A DNA stretch of 64,000 nt, taken from contig JAWWNJ010000262.1 in the NCBI GenBank assembly GCA_037176885.1, forward strand, positions 62,001-126,000. Direction: 5' to 3'. Shown piece after piece: positions 1-11,679 of this stretch (position 1 is the stretch's first letter; every line of letters begins with the position of its first letter). The notes beneath the pieces were generated by a model that saw nothing but the letters and a program-made list of their open reading frames with translations, was not told where the DNA came from and did not search any database. This DNA is from Favolaschia claudopus. Taxonomy: Eukaryota > Basidiomycota > Agaricomycetes > Agaricales > Mycenaceae. Both the position numbers and the translations under genes were made by a program.

Positions 1-1935
1 AGGATCCACAAAGAAACCCTTGCCGGGGCCTAGGGTCATTCAAAGTTCAGCGCTGTCACTCTGACACCGAAAGCTTAGACGATCACGTTTGTTGCCCCCG
101 AGCACGGCTTTAGCGCCCTCTTGTTTGCCCGATTCAATGTAGTTCCAGATTTTATCGTATTGCGTTTGATTAACCTGAAAAAGTTTCGGCTGGATAGAAC
201 AGTGTGCCATGGCAATTTATTCACCACAGGACCGCCGGAGCTTTTTTCGTCCAGGCCGTCGCCAAACACCAGCTCTTTCACCTTGGAGACTAAGAGTTCC
301 ACGAACTTGTCGTGGATGCTGGCATAGGAATTGGAAAAAAGATTCGAGTGATCAAAATGTATCTCATCCGTACCTATCTTGCACGTAAACTCGTGATCCA
401 GCGGTGCAGTCTTGACCGGAGTTGTAGCAGATTCCGAGAGCCGCCCAATTCGCGGCTGTGGAAAGCGGGAATCAGTACGCTAGAAGATGCGAAGGGAGAG
501 ATGACGACCTTGATCCATGTCGCAAGACTCAAAGACGAGGTGAGGACTTTTTCCGCCCAGTTCAAGAGAGACCTTCTTGAGGTTACTCTTCGCCGCCGCT
601 TCCATGATTTTACGGCCGGTAACGGTCGACCCTGTGAATGCTACCTTGTCGACGTCCGGATGAGCCGCCAACGCAGCTCCTCCAACAGAGCCAAGAGAAG
701 GGACGGTATTCAAAACACCCGGCGGGAACCTGAGACAAGATAATTCAACATGGGTGAGGGAAACCGGGCCGTAACGACCGACCCTGCTTCTTTGGCTAAC
801 TCGGAGAGTTTCTTGAAACAATCAGTGAAGATTGGCCACGATTTGTATGTGCTAATTATGGGTGCTTACAAGCGCAGTTAGGGGAGTCAATTCAGAAGGC
901 TTCATGACAATAGTGCACCCTACGGCCAAGGCCGGCGCGACTTTCCCTTAGCAGGAATGAGTCGCAGACCAATTATACAACGGAGAAGATTGAATGAGTA
1001 CAAGACCACATGTTCTAAGCGGATACATGGTCAATGATCGTCGAGAAAAGACGAGAAGCAAGCTGCATACAATGGGGTAATTCCAAGGTATGATCTGACC
1101 GCACACTCCCACAGGTTCATGTCTGTTGTTTGTTCAACTTCCAGGCTCGCTCCAGCAATCGTATCAGCCCAACCTGGTGAATGCGAACTTTGTCTTGTTA
1201 TCTACTTCCAAGCTCTCACCGGCAATCTTGTCAGCCCAACCTGCCGTACCGTTAGAACGTATAACGGCATCGTTACGATAGACCGACCGGCGTAATAACG
1301 AAGGCACTGCCAGTGACATCAGGATAAATTGGGGGGTCATTGAGATGGAACCCACCTGCACGGAGTCCCCGATGTCAAAATCGCGAGCTATCTTAACGGG
1401 TTTACCGTTGTTGAGACTTTCGAGCTCCGCTGCGTACACTAAGAGCAAGTTGACCCTGTGTCAAATGACTGACCAAGTTCCTGGAAGACACGGTTAATTT
1501 CTCAAACTAACAGAGCTCGAACTCGCGATACCTGGGCATTCTGCTCGATCAAATCGGCAAGCCTGTTCATCAAGCGAGAACGCTCGAAGCCTGTGACATT
1601 TTTACCCCACGTCGTCTTGAAAGCCGTTCGCGCCGCAGCCACTGCGACATCAATACTGTAGGACCTGAGCAATAATAACAATCGATCCACGGAATGAATC
1701 ACTCTTTTGCGGACGCTGCAACTACCGAACATATTTTTTCCTCTGTGAAAGGATTGATGGCACTGGGATAATGCAACCAGTGCTTGTCAGGTATCTTATC
1801 GCACACGAAACAGAAAGCTCACTCGATGACCTCTTGTGAATCCACAGAACGGACGAACTCATTGTTGATGAAGAGACCGGTGGGAACCTTGATTTCACCG
1901 CGACCCGGGATAAGGACACTTGCAAACTGAGACAT
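1..1935 (-). CDS. NAD(P)+-dependent aldehyde dehydrogenase (3' end cut by window edge)
   Basis: Oxidises aldehydes to carboxylic acids. Once about a dozen short introns are removed the frame reads through the family landmarks: LFINNEFV near the N-terminus, [43 protein letters not shown] and the nucleophile loop [13 protein letters not shown] with catalytic Cys. The last visible residues are [15 protein letters not shown], so the C-terminal ~60 residues lie outside the window. Two exons are tiny: 19 nt at 1288-1306 (encodes CLRYYA) and 13 nt at 1002-1014 (encodes NMWS); both are needed to keep frame and consensus. The start used is ATG at 1935; an in-frame ATG at 2001, just after a stop, would add an Arg-rich stretch resembling a mitochondrial presequence. 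Faces COX8 across 618 bp. Family assignment is secure; the physiological aldehyde is unknown. Confidence 0.93.
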
Positions 1936-2001
1936 GGTGCGGCGAGAGCTAAGATGAGAGAGCAGTCGTAGGTGGGAACCGTGACACCTAGAGAAACGCA
2001 T

Positions 2002-2553
2002 CTAATCGGCCGTTGGCGCTATCACTGCGGCGAGAAGCCTGCGAGTTAGTCCAGTACCACGTGCCCAGCGAGCGTTTACGCCTCTCCGCCGTGTAGATAG
2101 AGCGTGAGTCTGAGAAGGACGCTAAAGGGAAAAAAATCAAGCTTCGAAGGAGTCCTTTCACGTTGGATACTACACGGTGACTCGGAATTGAATTCTCGAG
2201 TCTACAGCAAATATGCCAGTCCTCGTCGGAAAATCAATCGGAATATGAATGTTTCCGATGCACACAGCACTGAGGACGAATAATTTGTGTCCAGATTCCA
2301 ACGTGGTCGGAGGCCAGACTTGTATCAAGTTGATCACCGCCCACAATTGCCGACGGTTTCACTGTGACCTGAGAAATCGGAAGGTCTAGGGTTCTGCTTT
2401 GCGGCTGGAGTGGTTCAAACAAAATGAGAGGAAAAGAGAATTTGAAATATTGAGCAATTGCCTAATTGGGCCAGATATCAGTGTGACATCACATCAAATT
2501 ATGACCCGATTTGTTCCGCCTAAATTTCTTCAGCTCTGCCTTTTACCGTCACG
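2002..2553. other. Intergenic region between ALDH and COX8
   Basis: Divergent promoter region. It holds a CACGTG E-box palindrome at 2058-2063 and a pyrimidine-rich stretch before the COX8 start. I see no convincing coding frame here. Confidence 0.5.
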
Positions 2554-2869
2554 ATGCTTGTGTCTCGTCTTGCCCGCGCGCCTGCCCTTCGCCAGCTGCA
2601 CACCACCGCCCGTCTTCGTTCTGGTCATGGAGACTATAATCATCTACCTTTCGTCGCTCCTTTCCAAGGCGCAAAATCTGCACCTTTCGGACTCAAAATG
2701 GTTAGTTTTTCGTAAATTCCGACTGCTCTTGCTCAGTTCTATGCAGGTAGTATTCTTGAGTGTAGGATTCGCCATTCCGTTCGTTGCCGTGCAGTATCAG
2801 CAGTGAGTTTCGACATTTCTCGAAGGTTGCGCTACCTCACCGTTTCTCTGCAGTGCCAAGAAGGCTTGA
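2554..2869 (+). CDS. COX8: Cytochrome c oxidase subunit VIIc / yeast subunit VIII precursor
   Basis: Small single-span subunit of complex IV in the mitochondrial inner membrane. Three exons (2554-2700, 2747-2802, 2854-2869) give about 72 residues. Residues 1-25 are rich in Arg, Leu and Ala (MLVSRLARAPALRQLHTTAR), a clear mitochondrial presequence. The mature part carries the family signature: HLPF followed by GLKM and the helix VVFLSVGFAIPFVAVQYQ, ending HAKKA. Exon 3 is only 16 nt. The length matches the family. It converges with the Dicer gene, leaving 86 bp between stop codons. Confidence 0.92.
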
Positions 2870-2955
2870 ACAATCGGGCACTAGACCTAGAAATATAGAT
2901 GTAGACTGTATTCTACTCAACTGCCGTGTCTCTTAGAATGGCAGTAATATCCTCC

Positions 2956-5900
2956 CTACTCTTCCAATCCACTCAAGAGCTCGTCAATTGCTTTACTATT
3001 TCGCCTTTTCGCTTCGAGGGTTTTCGGGCAATCGCAGATTCGCAAAAATTCCGAATCTCCCTCCAGTGCATCCAGTGCACACCATGAAGCGTTCCGTGCT
3101 GCAATCGAGGCGGAAGCGCCCTCGCCACTAGCGAGGACGACGTCGTGAACTAAGACTGAAAGAACACTCAGACTTGGAAAATGGTTGGCTACATTGAGAG
3201 TGGTCACCTTGGCATTGCGTTCTCCCGGCAGTCTTCTCTTTCAAGAGCTGGAATTTCTGACACTTGTGAGCTTGAATGAGCTCAAATAAAACCTTGGTGG
3301 GATGGTGTGCGACGGTTTTCAATGAGATGTGTTCGTCATAAAAGGGTTTGAGAACATGTTCGAAAAACGCTTCTACCCCCACGGGCGAACACTTGTCTGA
3401 AACATATACTGCCCCGATGACGGATTCCACAACATCGGACAAGGCCTATAGTATAGAGGGAATCGGTTGCCACCTCAGGTTACAAAAGCGCATACTAACC
3501 TTGGGCGGGTCGGTTTCTTGCCAGTATTGACCCGGGGATCGCTCTTCCAGACGTGCTAGCTCGTATTCCTCAGACCGCTTGAGCTTCAATCTTGAGATAT
3601 ATTCCGATACAGAGTTGGCGAAGTGAGATGCTAGAAGGATGTGTTGATGTAAACCGGACAAGACGCAAATAGCGGCCAGCGTAGAATTCGAAACCATCGC
3701 TCCCTGCAATAATTGGAGCTTTATATACGAGTAGGCGAAATAACATTCCCTCTACCTTGAGCATCGTCAGCCCGCCCGGCGATACTTTGGGGTAGCGCTC
3801 GTAGACGTGTCGAAGTACCACTACAACAAATTAAGACGAGACCGTGAGGGGGATGAAGAGACGCACAAAATTCTAGGATGGCATCCCCGAGAAATTCAAG
3901 CCTCTCGTACGATACACGATCAAATCCAGCGAGAGACGCATGAGTCTGAACATCATGAGTAACTTGCCGAAAAAGCAGGACAACTAGATACCAGAGCTTG
4001 TGACAGGATATGAGGGTGCTCAAATTTGTGATGGATGATGACCTCTACCGCCTCTAGAGCTCCATTTTTTAATTTTGCAGAAATGGTCGGTGGAGGTATC
4101 AATAATCTGTCGCTGAAATCGGACCATGTGTCCGCACACGGAAAAGGAATATTCATAGCCTTGGCTGCCGCAAGCGCTGTGTCCACTGCTCCGGATAGAT
4201 AGGCCGCACCGAGAATAGCTTCTGCAACATCTGCGCTGATCTTTGAGAAGAAACGTGTCGTCGGCATAGATCAAAGTATGCGCCATGAGGTATACCTTAT
4301 CGCCAAGCCTCTGTTCATTCTCTTTCTTCTGCCTGTTGCTCTGGGCTTTTTCGTTTTCTTCCGATATTTTGAAATTCGGAGGCTGCCAGGACTTGATGGT
4401 GAATGGCTTAGACTGAACATAGGCCGGCAAACCGGATCTACCAAAGCTGAGAAATAACGCGCTATTGCTAATGATGAGTTGTCTTGCAGTATGTAGCGCC
4501 CCTTCCGTATTTGAGGGCTCGACGACAAACACGTATATCGAAGCCATATATTTGAGGACTGCATCGCCTGGGAATCTCGTAAGATTCGCAGTTTTAGAAT
4601 GCTTCATTTAGTGCCCACCGAGCAATTCTAGACGCTCATAATCATACTCGATTCGGGTTGAAGGAGCTGCAATAGCCTGGTCAAGGAGCGTCTCCGAAAT
4701 CTGATGGTCGAACAATCGGGCGTTGAGTTCCTTGACGAGCAGAAACCCGTCAAATCGTCTCGTTATGGAGGGAAACAAGAGCGCTGTTCGGAAGGTGCTG
4801 ACGAAGTTTGGTCGATAGATGCGGACGTACATTCACGGAGAGCTCACCTGGCGGGGACCGTGGATTTAAAACACAGTTCAGGAATGAGATCTGAATGGAT
4901 TCAGCTTCTGCATGCAACTATGAGATAATCGGTCTTACATCGCGGCGGCGGAGGTCCATTTTTTACTGGAGGGCGAGATGCTGGATCAAGTCGCGAAATT
5001 CCAGACATAATTGAGGAAACTTCAATGAGGGCCTGCGTTTCATTCTTCAAGCCTTCAAAATTTTTGCGGACGGCTTTGCAATATTCTAGCAAGCTACTAT
5101 ACTCTGCCTCACGCTTGTTGTTTTGCGTCAGCCAACAATACTGAATTGGAGACTGCATGTTCAACTCACTGGACTATCTTCGGGGTGACTCAATGGAGAC
5201 AGATCCGGACGCACACGGAGTACATCGTACCTTCTGGTCATCTCTGCTGACCTATCCTGGACCACGGCATCCTGGACATCTTCCGTTATATCTTCCAAAC
5301 AGCCATACCGAAGGGGTTTGGTCCAAGAAAGGGCGGCTTGCGCCACCAGGTCCCAAGGGATGTGATCGGCCACCTCGCGGCGTTGGTCAGCGTCTTGAGA
5401 TGAAGGAATCCACGTCGAGGATATTGGAGCGAGAAAATAAGGCATCTCTTCTATCAAACAATTGAATGGCTTATTCGCCATCGCTCTACATAGCCTGAGC
5501 GTATAAATATGCAGGGATGAGAGCTTTTCGTTGTCAATCGCGAATGGGGTTCCTGTGTAAGTTTCCACCACGATGGGAGCGCCAGAGACGAACAGCTTGA
5601 ATGGCGGAAAGTTCGGTAATGAGAACCGGGTGAGGAGGAGTAGAGGCGTATGCGGGGGTTGATTTGAATGGGTCACGGTGATGATCAATGGGAACAGCTT
5701 TTTTGCTGCACCAGTAGGCTTAGACCAAAACCGAGGAAGTTTGCGTGGGTAAATCTGATCACCAGTACCAGTAGGTTGATCAACTTTCTGGGGCTTTCTG
5801 GCAGAGTTGGATCCTTGAGTCGTTGGATGAGGAGAAGGGAAAAGGAAAGCACTGGACTCCAAGAGGCCAGATTCTGTCATCTGAACACATGCGTCGTAGC

Positions 5901-7459
5901 ATGCAGAACGTCTGGCGTGTGCCATCGACGAGCAGGGTTGCCCGGTGATGTTGTGAGCGGGTGTTCCCGGAGCCACAATGGTGCACGTGTAAGATTCAGC
6001 TGCGGTAGAGTTGGAAGCTGCAGAATGAAAATCGAAAATTGGGCTTGGAAAAGGCTTTGAGGAAGCCGCCGACGCAATTCTGTATATAACAGCAGTAGCA
6101 TCCTGCGAATATATGCGCCCTCCCGTAGTGGGATTCTCGATGACGCATTCTGTGGATTCGTCCTCCGTGTCTGAGTTCTCTGAGTGCCGGGGAAGCCGGA
6201 GATAACAGGGCGGGGCTGAACTTGTTGGGCAGCTACGCAAGATGTTAGCCCACCGAGCCATCGTGGAGGGAAACTCTGAGATTCGAGCCATGTGGCGACG
6301 ATGACGACTATTTCCTCGCTCCAGCATATGCACCAGATAGCTCGCTTTCTCGGATGTGAGCGACCGATTAAAGGAATAGGAAATATCGCACTCGAAAACG
6401 TCAAAACTAATGAAAAGTTTCAACGGCTGTTATGTATATTAAAGAAGAGCACGAACCGTACGACTATCATGGCTTTCGGTATGTCAAGATCTTCGACGGA
6501 TTTAGTGGCAACGAGCAGGTTGTAAATTCCCGCTTTGAATTTGCGAAATACATCTTGCTGATTCCAGAGATTCAGAGTACAATACAGAGGTACTGGAATC
6601 GCCGACCTGCTGTGAGTCATCCACCAAAAGTCCTCCCTGGTTTGCCAAGGCATGCGTGCGGATAAACGGTATTTGCTCTCCCAGCAGAGGAACTAGGTCC
6701 GCTATGGCGAAAGCCACAGAACGGTGTTTGACTGTACAGTATCAAGAGTAGGCCCCGCTCAGACACACAGACCGCACCGAAAACAATTCCACGAAAGTCT
6801 TCGCCATATGGCTCGCAGGACTTGAGGATTTGCACTAGCTGCCAAAACTTTGGCGTCACATTGAAACCTCGCGAGTTGGGGTCTAAGTTGGGGATCGTAA
6901 AAGCCCAATGTTTAATGGTGTCCCTGATATTGAGTTTTGTTTTGCGAAAGAGGTCCGATGGAGCATCCGCCTCTTCCTCTTCGGAAGATAGCGAGATATT
7001 CTCATCAATGTTTTTCAAAGCGCGACGCCAAACGAGATCTGCAGCGCAAGTCCCAAGTTCAGCCGCTACTCGACGAGCTTCCTTGAATTGTCGGGGAAAG
7101 GTAGCCTCAGATGAGTCCAAGAGACGGATGCGACGGAAGAGATCAGTTTCGACTCGTCCCTGGAATTTGTCGTACAGCAGTACAACTTCATGCGGGATGC
7201 TTGGATCAACCTCGGGTTCTACCACAATCTGTGCATGGACTGCTGTCTTCAGCCGTTTAGATGGTGGCAAAGAGGTCGAGTCGAGGGAGGCTTGAGAACG
7301 TTTAGAGGGATGTGCAGATGGTACAGTGGGCTGAGAATCTAGAGGTGGATGAGGTTCAGATGGGCCTGGAGAGGGCACACTGCTGCCAAATCCACCGGGG
7401 TTCTCGTGGCCATCGTACAGTCGCTGCTCCTTCCATTTTTGCTTCCAAACCTTGTTCAT
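2956..7459 (-). CDS. Dicer-like ribonuclease III lacking the N-terminal DExD/H helicase domain
   Basis: Cuts dsRNA into small RNAs for silencing. In order: a Ser/Pro-rich N-terminus with a basic PPSKRLKT stretch; a Dicer Hel2i-like segment (about 6800-7250, ELGTCAADLVWRRALK); helicase C remnant (about 6300-6720, GIYNLLVATKSVEDLDIPK); dimerisation/DUF283 region (about 6050-6300); platform/PAZ-like region; RNase IIIa (4020-4832, ERLELLG/DAVLKYMAS and ADVAEAILGAAYLS); RNase IIIb (3130-3960, ERLEFLGDAILEF and SDVVESVIGAVYVS); and a short dsRBD (2956-3180, VHDVVLASGEGASASIAA). All acidic catalytic residues of both RNase III domains are present. Start is the first in-frame ATG (MNKVWKQKWKEQR); only 93 bp separate it from the divergent gene at 7553, leaving no room for the usual ATPase domain. 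The helicase C motif VI is also not recognisable. More than ten introns; inner boundaries approximate. Confidence 0.88.
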
Positions 7460-7552
7460 GGCGCTGGCAGGGTTCGAGGTAGCGTCAAGGTTGCATGTCA
7501 CGGTCGGTCACGGAAGGTAATGGTTGAACGTTGACCACTGTCTTGTGCGCCA

Positions 7553-9280
7553 ATGAATCACGCATACCTAGTCCACTATCTAGGAAGTGACGACTTAGAT
7601 CGACGGCGGCCTATTCCTCGAAGACGCGTCTCATCGCATCCTGTTCTCGCTGAAAGATTACCGACAACTAGTTTCTTGAACCGAGAGGCTGAGGATGACG
7701 CTCCTCGGGCTATATTACGCCAGCTGCGACGCAGTCCGTCTCCCTCACCACCGCAATCTCCAGAGTTAGAAACGGAAGACATTGCGGAGGACGGTAGTAA
7801 TGGTCATCAGAGAAGACCCAGCCTGAGTTCGTTGGGCTCTTCAGCGTCGTCAATCAAATCTTTTGGCTCGTCCTTACTACAACGCCGTCAAACTCAACCA
7901 AGCTCTGGTTGGAAAGAACCGCAGGCGAGTGCGCAACTGGTCTTATCCTTGTCCGTGATCAAACCTTGTCTGCCAGCCGTTCGAAGGTGGTTATGTATTC
8001 ACTCGACCTATCGACAGCTTTCTAACATTTTCTTTCTAAAGTGTTGCGCGCTGTAGAAAGGAAAGGGTCCTTGGATCAAACGCTGTTCGTACTCTAATAG
8101 TCCTTCCGTTCTCTAGGAAGGATGTAATGTACCTGATGGAAGTACGCGACAGGGCTTTCCATGTACGTTCTCATCTCTCATCAGACTGGAAGCATGCAAA
8201 TATCGACTGCCACAGCTCCTCGTTCGCATGAGCGGTGGGATAACGCCACTTTTGCACGCCATGCGACTTGGTCAATCACATCGAGAGGTCGCAATAATAC
8301 TATTAGGGTGAGTCAGGTTCAATTTCTTTGCTGGCGAGTATTGAAATGCATTCAGAGCCTTTTCGCGGTGGGTCAATCATATTGAGGATGATCAAATGGA
8401 AAATCCCAAAACGAAGACCGTCCTCAAAGCTCTGCGTAAACTATGTTTCCCCTTTTCCAGTTGAGGGGAACTAAACGCCCTGCACAGGTACAAACCTGAA
8501 GCTTGCTATTGATTACGGCTTGACCAAGACACAGGGCAGCGATCTGACTGCGTCTTTCCTTCAAACGTATGCCGATCCCGTTACACTGACATTCTCCCCG
8601 ACTAACCAACGGGATTGCACAGACTAATTATGAGCCAAGGCGAGACATGGGTTTTAGGACAGGCGGCTAACGTCGGGCTCGCGCTAAGAGCTGGTACGGA
8701 GGGTCGTCCTGTACAGACTGCAGACTCAGCCGTGCGCAAATTTGCTACACGAGAGCTTGGGAAGGCTGAGTTGATAGCTTCTTTAGCTGACTAGTAAGCC
8801 GTACCGTCGTAGTTGGTTTTCTTTTTTTGATTTGTCTTCACAGCATTGCGAATGCCACGGCCGACCTTTTGTATGCAGCTCTAGGGTTCGTGCTGCCACC
8901 TGGCTGATCCCTCTTCAGGATGATAGGCGCGTGGTCCAATGCTTGCGAGGTCTTGGAACTCGAGCAAATACCTGTGGGTTACCGTTTCGTTGACTATGAG
9001 AGGTACTGAATTACGAGTGCAGACCTACTACTTTGCACGGGATGACCGCGTTTATAAAGCCTTCGTCGACCGATTAGACGCACACAAAACTGCCATACAA
9101 AACAACTTGAGCAAACGGCTAAAATGGCAGTTGAGGGTCCTTCGAACGGTTCTTGAAGGGAGAACGACAACCTACAGGGTCAGACAATGTCTAGTAACTG
9201 CAGCCGGGGCTAACTTACGAACTCAACAGAACAAAGTCGAGCTTCTGGCAGGGGAACTCGATGAAGGTGATGGTGTATGA
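7553..9280 (+). CDS. Conserved fungal protein of unknown function
   Basis: I do not recognise a named family. About 150 Ser/Pro/Arg-rich residues are followed by a mostly helical region that reads well through ten or so short introns: PFEVLRAVERKGKDVMYLME, RDRAFHLLVRMSGGITPLLH, AMRLGQSHREVAIILLGAFS, TNLKLAIDYGL, GRPVQTADSAVRKFATRELG and YFARDDRVYKAFVDRLDAHK, ending LLAGELDEGDGV. GGITPLLHAMRLG resembles a degenerate ankyrin helix pair, but no clear repeat series is visible, and there are no membrane spans. Two gene-structure oddities: the first intron (7925-7976) appears to be GC-AG, and the second exon (7977-7986) is only 10 nt. The gene is head to head with Dicer, 93 bp apart. The pattern of hydrophilic N-terminus plus conserved core fits a scaffold, but that is a guess. 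Confidence 0.72.
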
Positions 9281-9639
9281 CGCGCGAACGTTCTAGTCTA
9301 TTTCATTCTTTTTTCTGTATTGTTTTCACTCATCAGCATTGTACTAACATCGACAGACACCAATAATGTATACAATTCCATCTCTCAGTGTGTTAAGTGC
9401 ATCCCCTCGGATTGCTCGTAAAAGGTGCCCTGCTGGTCCAAGCCTCCAACCAGTCAGCGGCGTATCATCGAGCACAAATCGTAACTCCCTTGTTCATGCA
9501 CTACTCTTCTTGCCAACGTCGACGGCTCTGTCAAAACGTACCGTTGGTTTGATACGTGCTTCTATGGCTCATACCGAGTCTCCATCGGGAGAACATTCGT
9601 TTGACAATAAGTATTATCCGTCTATGTATGCTTCCGAAG
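9281..9639. other. Convergent intergenic region
   Basis: Lies between the stop codons of the 7553 gene and the membrane-protein gene. A 93-codon open frame at 9366-9647 on the + strand has no introns, no family resemblance and antisense overlap with the neighbour's 3' end, so I treat it as chance. Nothing else is seen. Confidence 0.5.
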
Positions 9640-10403
9640 TCAATTAAATAGATCGAGTTCTTTCCACCAGACAAACAGGGCGACCAAGATTAGATTCAAA
9701 ACAGCGAATCCCAGGTCGAGTTGTATGACCGTATAAACCCAAAGCGTAATGAGTGGAGGACACTGTTTGTCAGTTTCGTCTATCTGGCCGACTGTCAAGT
9801 AACTGAAGCACACCTACCTGCCGCATGTTCGACAAGTACCCGCCACGTTTTATTAAATAGAGCATTCTGCAACCCGCAGCAGAGCCCATTAGAAAGAGCA
9901 GAATTTGAACTCGCGGATTTCGTTTATGCCGGGTGGTGAAGAATATGAAGAGAGAGAGGACTGCATGACAGTCACTGAGTCGAGAGACGTAAACCGTTTT
10001 AATTGACGCACTCGGAAGCCCTTCCACCATTCTACCTATCAGGATCTTGAGATTCGCGTCCTGGCCGTATTGGTTCATAATCAGGCTATTTTATTGTCAA
10101 GAAGCCATGCTTGTTGAACAACAAGAACGGACATTTGCATCAAGAGGAGGAGAAACGAGCATGGAATTATGAGGAGAGTAGCATCAAAGATTTCTGCCGC
10201 CGCGCGTCAAGCCAACTTGGTTGGTCGGGCGACCAAAGAGTACCTTCAGCGAGTGATAGCTCTGGGGATGCAGATTCATTCAGAGCCGCAGTTTTTAGGA
10301 TACCAGACTCGTTGATGAGCCGCCATTGTTCGCTCTCAGGGATCTCGTCTTCAGCCAGTTTGGTCGATTTTTTGGAGGCCTTGGTCGTTTGACGTGGAGG
10401 CAT
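9640..10403 (-). CDS. Small multi-span membrane protein, conserved in fungi, function unknown
   Basis: A Lys/Glu-rich start (MPPRQTTKASKKSTKLAEDE) is followed by alternating hydrophobic and loop segments after removal of short introns: EIFDATLLIIPCSFLLLLMQ, then NQYGQDANLKILIGRMVEGL, ILSLFIFFTTRHKRNP, ILLFLMGSAAGCRMLYLIKR, and a final LDLGFAVLNLILVALFVWWK. This gives about four membrane spans in roughly 200 residues. The intron removing TASIKTVYV-like sequence (donor GTGCGT) restores GLPILSLF. The pattern looks like a small ER or other endomembrane protein, but I cannot name the family. Head to head with the FAF1 gene, 48 bp between start codons, so co-regulation with ribosome biogenesis is possible. 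Confidence 0.72.
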
Positions 10404-10451
10404 TTAGACTAAGAAAGCTGACCATAAGCGACATCACGTAACGTCAACGTA

Positions 10452-11601
10452 ATGTCTTCCGACCAGCATCTCCTCCAAATTTTGAATGCTCATGGTCAAG
10501 ATTTTCTCAACTCCTTCGCCCTCCCTGCTTCTTCCTTGGGTGCCAAACGAAAGTCTATAGAGGGCTCTTCACGACCTGCCAAGGTCCCGAAACCACAGCC
10601 AGAAACCGACGACGACGAAGAGGAATGGACGGGAATTCATGTTGGAAGCTCAGAAAGCGGAGATGAGTCTGAGTCAGGAAGTGGTGGGTGCTTGGGTACT
10701 CTTTGTGTGCGATTGCCAAAATTTATCTTGTACTAGACTTCGAGCAGGAGGATGATGAGTTCACGTCGGCAGCTCCGTCAAGCAGCAAAGTCGTCGTATT
10801 TTCAGAGGTACGGAGGACGCCAGGGAACTCGGATCTCCAATCCCTAGCTCAGAAGAAGGCGTTCATGGTATGTTCTTCTCCGCATATCCGTCCCATTGGC
10901 TCTTATGTAGGCAGTCTTCCAAAGTTTCAAAACTACGAGACGAAGTCAGCGGCCAAAAATTAGATTCGTCTACGCCGGACGATGATGAGGCAGAAAAGTA
11001 GGCTCTTCTCCCTCATAGAAGATCCCTGTCTTACGAAATGGGGCAGGACTAACATTCAGAACGATGCCCTGTTGCATCGTTTGGTGCATACCAAATTGCT
11101 ATCGGGGTCTTTAAATGAAGATCTGAACATGACTTCAGCGCAGCGCAAGAAAGCGCTGGCTGGTCGAGTTCTGGAAATATCCGGGCAAGCAAAACTAGGC
11201 AAGGGCGAAAAATCCGTTCGGGAACAAGAACGGAATAAAGCCGGCAAACGTGTTCGCGAAGGAATGGTAGACAAACAAAAAGAGAGGCATAAACAGCATG
11301 TAGAAGAGGTGCGCTTGAACGTTCTCGGTGGACATTACGTTCTTAGCTTCCTTAACAGGCCAAAAATCTGGGAAACTATCATCCTACGATCAAAAAACTG
11401 TTTGAAGCCACTGGCACATCCAACGCTCCTAGGAGAAACCGAGAACGAGGACTCAAAATGGGTGTTGGGAAATTTAGTGGAGGGATGCTTAAATTGAGCA
11501 ATGAAGAGATAACTCGTACTCAGGGAGGTCCTACAAGTTTAAGAGGCAGGGGGCGGGGACAGGGACGTGGGCAGGGGAGGAATTCGCGAGGGCGTCGCTG
11601 A
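10452..11601 (+). CDS. FAF1: Faf1-like 40S pre-rRNA processing protein (DUF4602 family)
   Basis: Predicted nucleolar factor for early cleavages of 18S pre-rRNA. After a basic and acidic N-terminal half (DDDEEEW, DESESGSDFEQEDDEF), the conserved core reads LAQKKAFMSSKVSKLRDEV, then NDALLHRLVHTKLLSG, MTSAQRKKALAGRVLE, and NLGNYHPTIKKLFEATG after removal of introns near 10868, 11020 and 11308. The C-terminus is GR-rich (SLRGRGRGQGRGQGRNSRGR), typical of an RNA-binding tail. At 10869 the acceptor that keeps frame is the second AG, giving AFM|SSK. Length of about 300 residues fits the family. Ends 79 bp from the stop of the convergent gene. Confidence 0.8.
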
Positions 11602-11679
11602 GCTACTCAGACCGCCGCTCAGACATCAGCGGCATTCTGAGGAATGTCAGTGCTCATTGTAGCTTGTCCGCGTCGGAAC

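Noticed and set aside
75..302. Apparent frameshift and decay at the 3' part of the aldehyde dehydrogenase, as if a pseudogene.
   Set aside because: Two ordinary introns (GTGAAT...TTTCAG and GTGATC...CCCTAG) restore [20 protein letters not shown] and the following residues exactly.
9366..9647. Open frame of 93 codons on the + strand after the 7553 gene.
   Set aside because: Composition and lack of conserved pattern fit chance; it overlaps the 3' end of the membrane-protein gene on the other strand.
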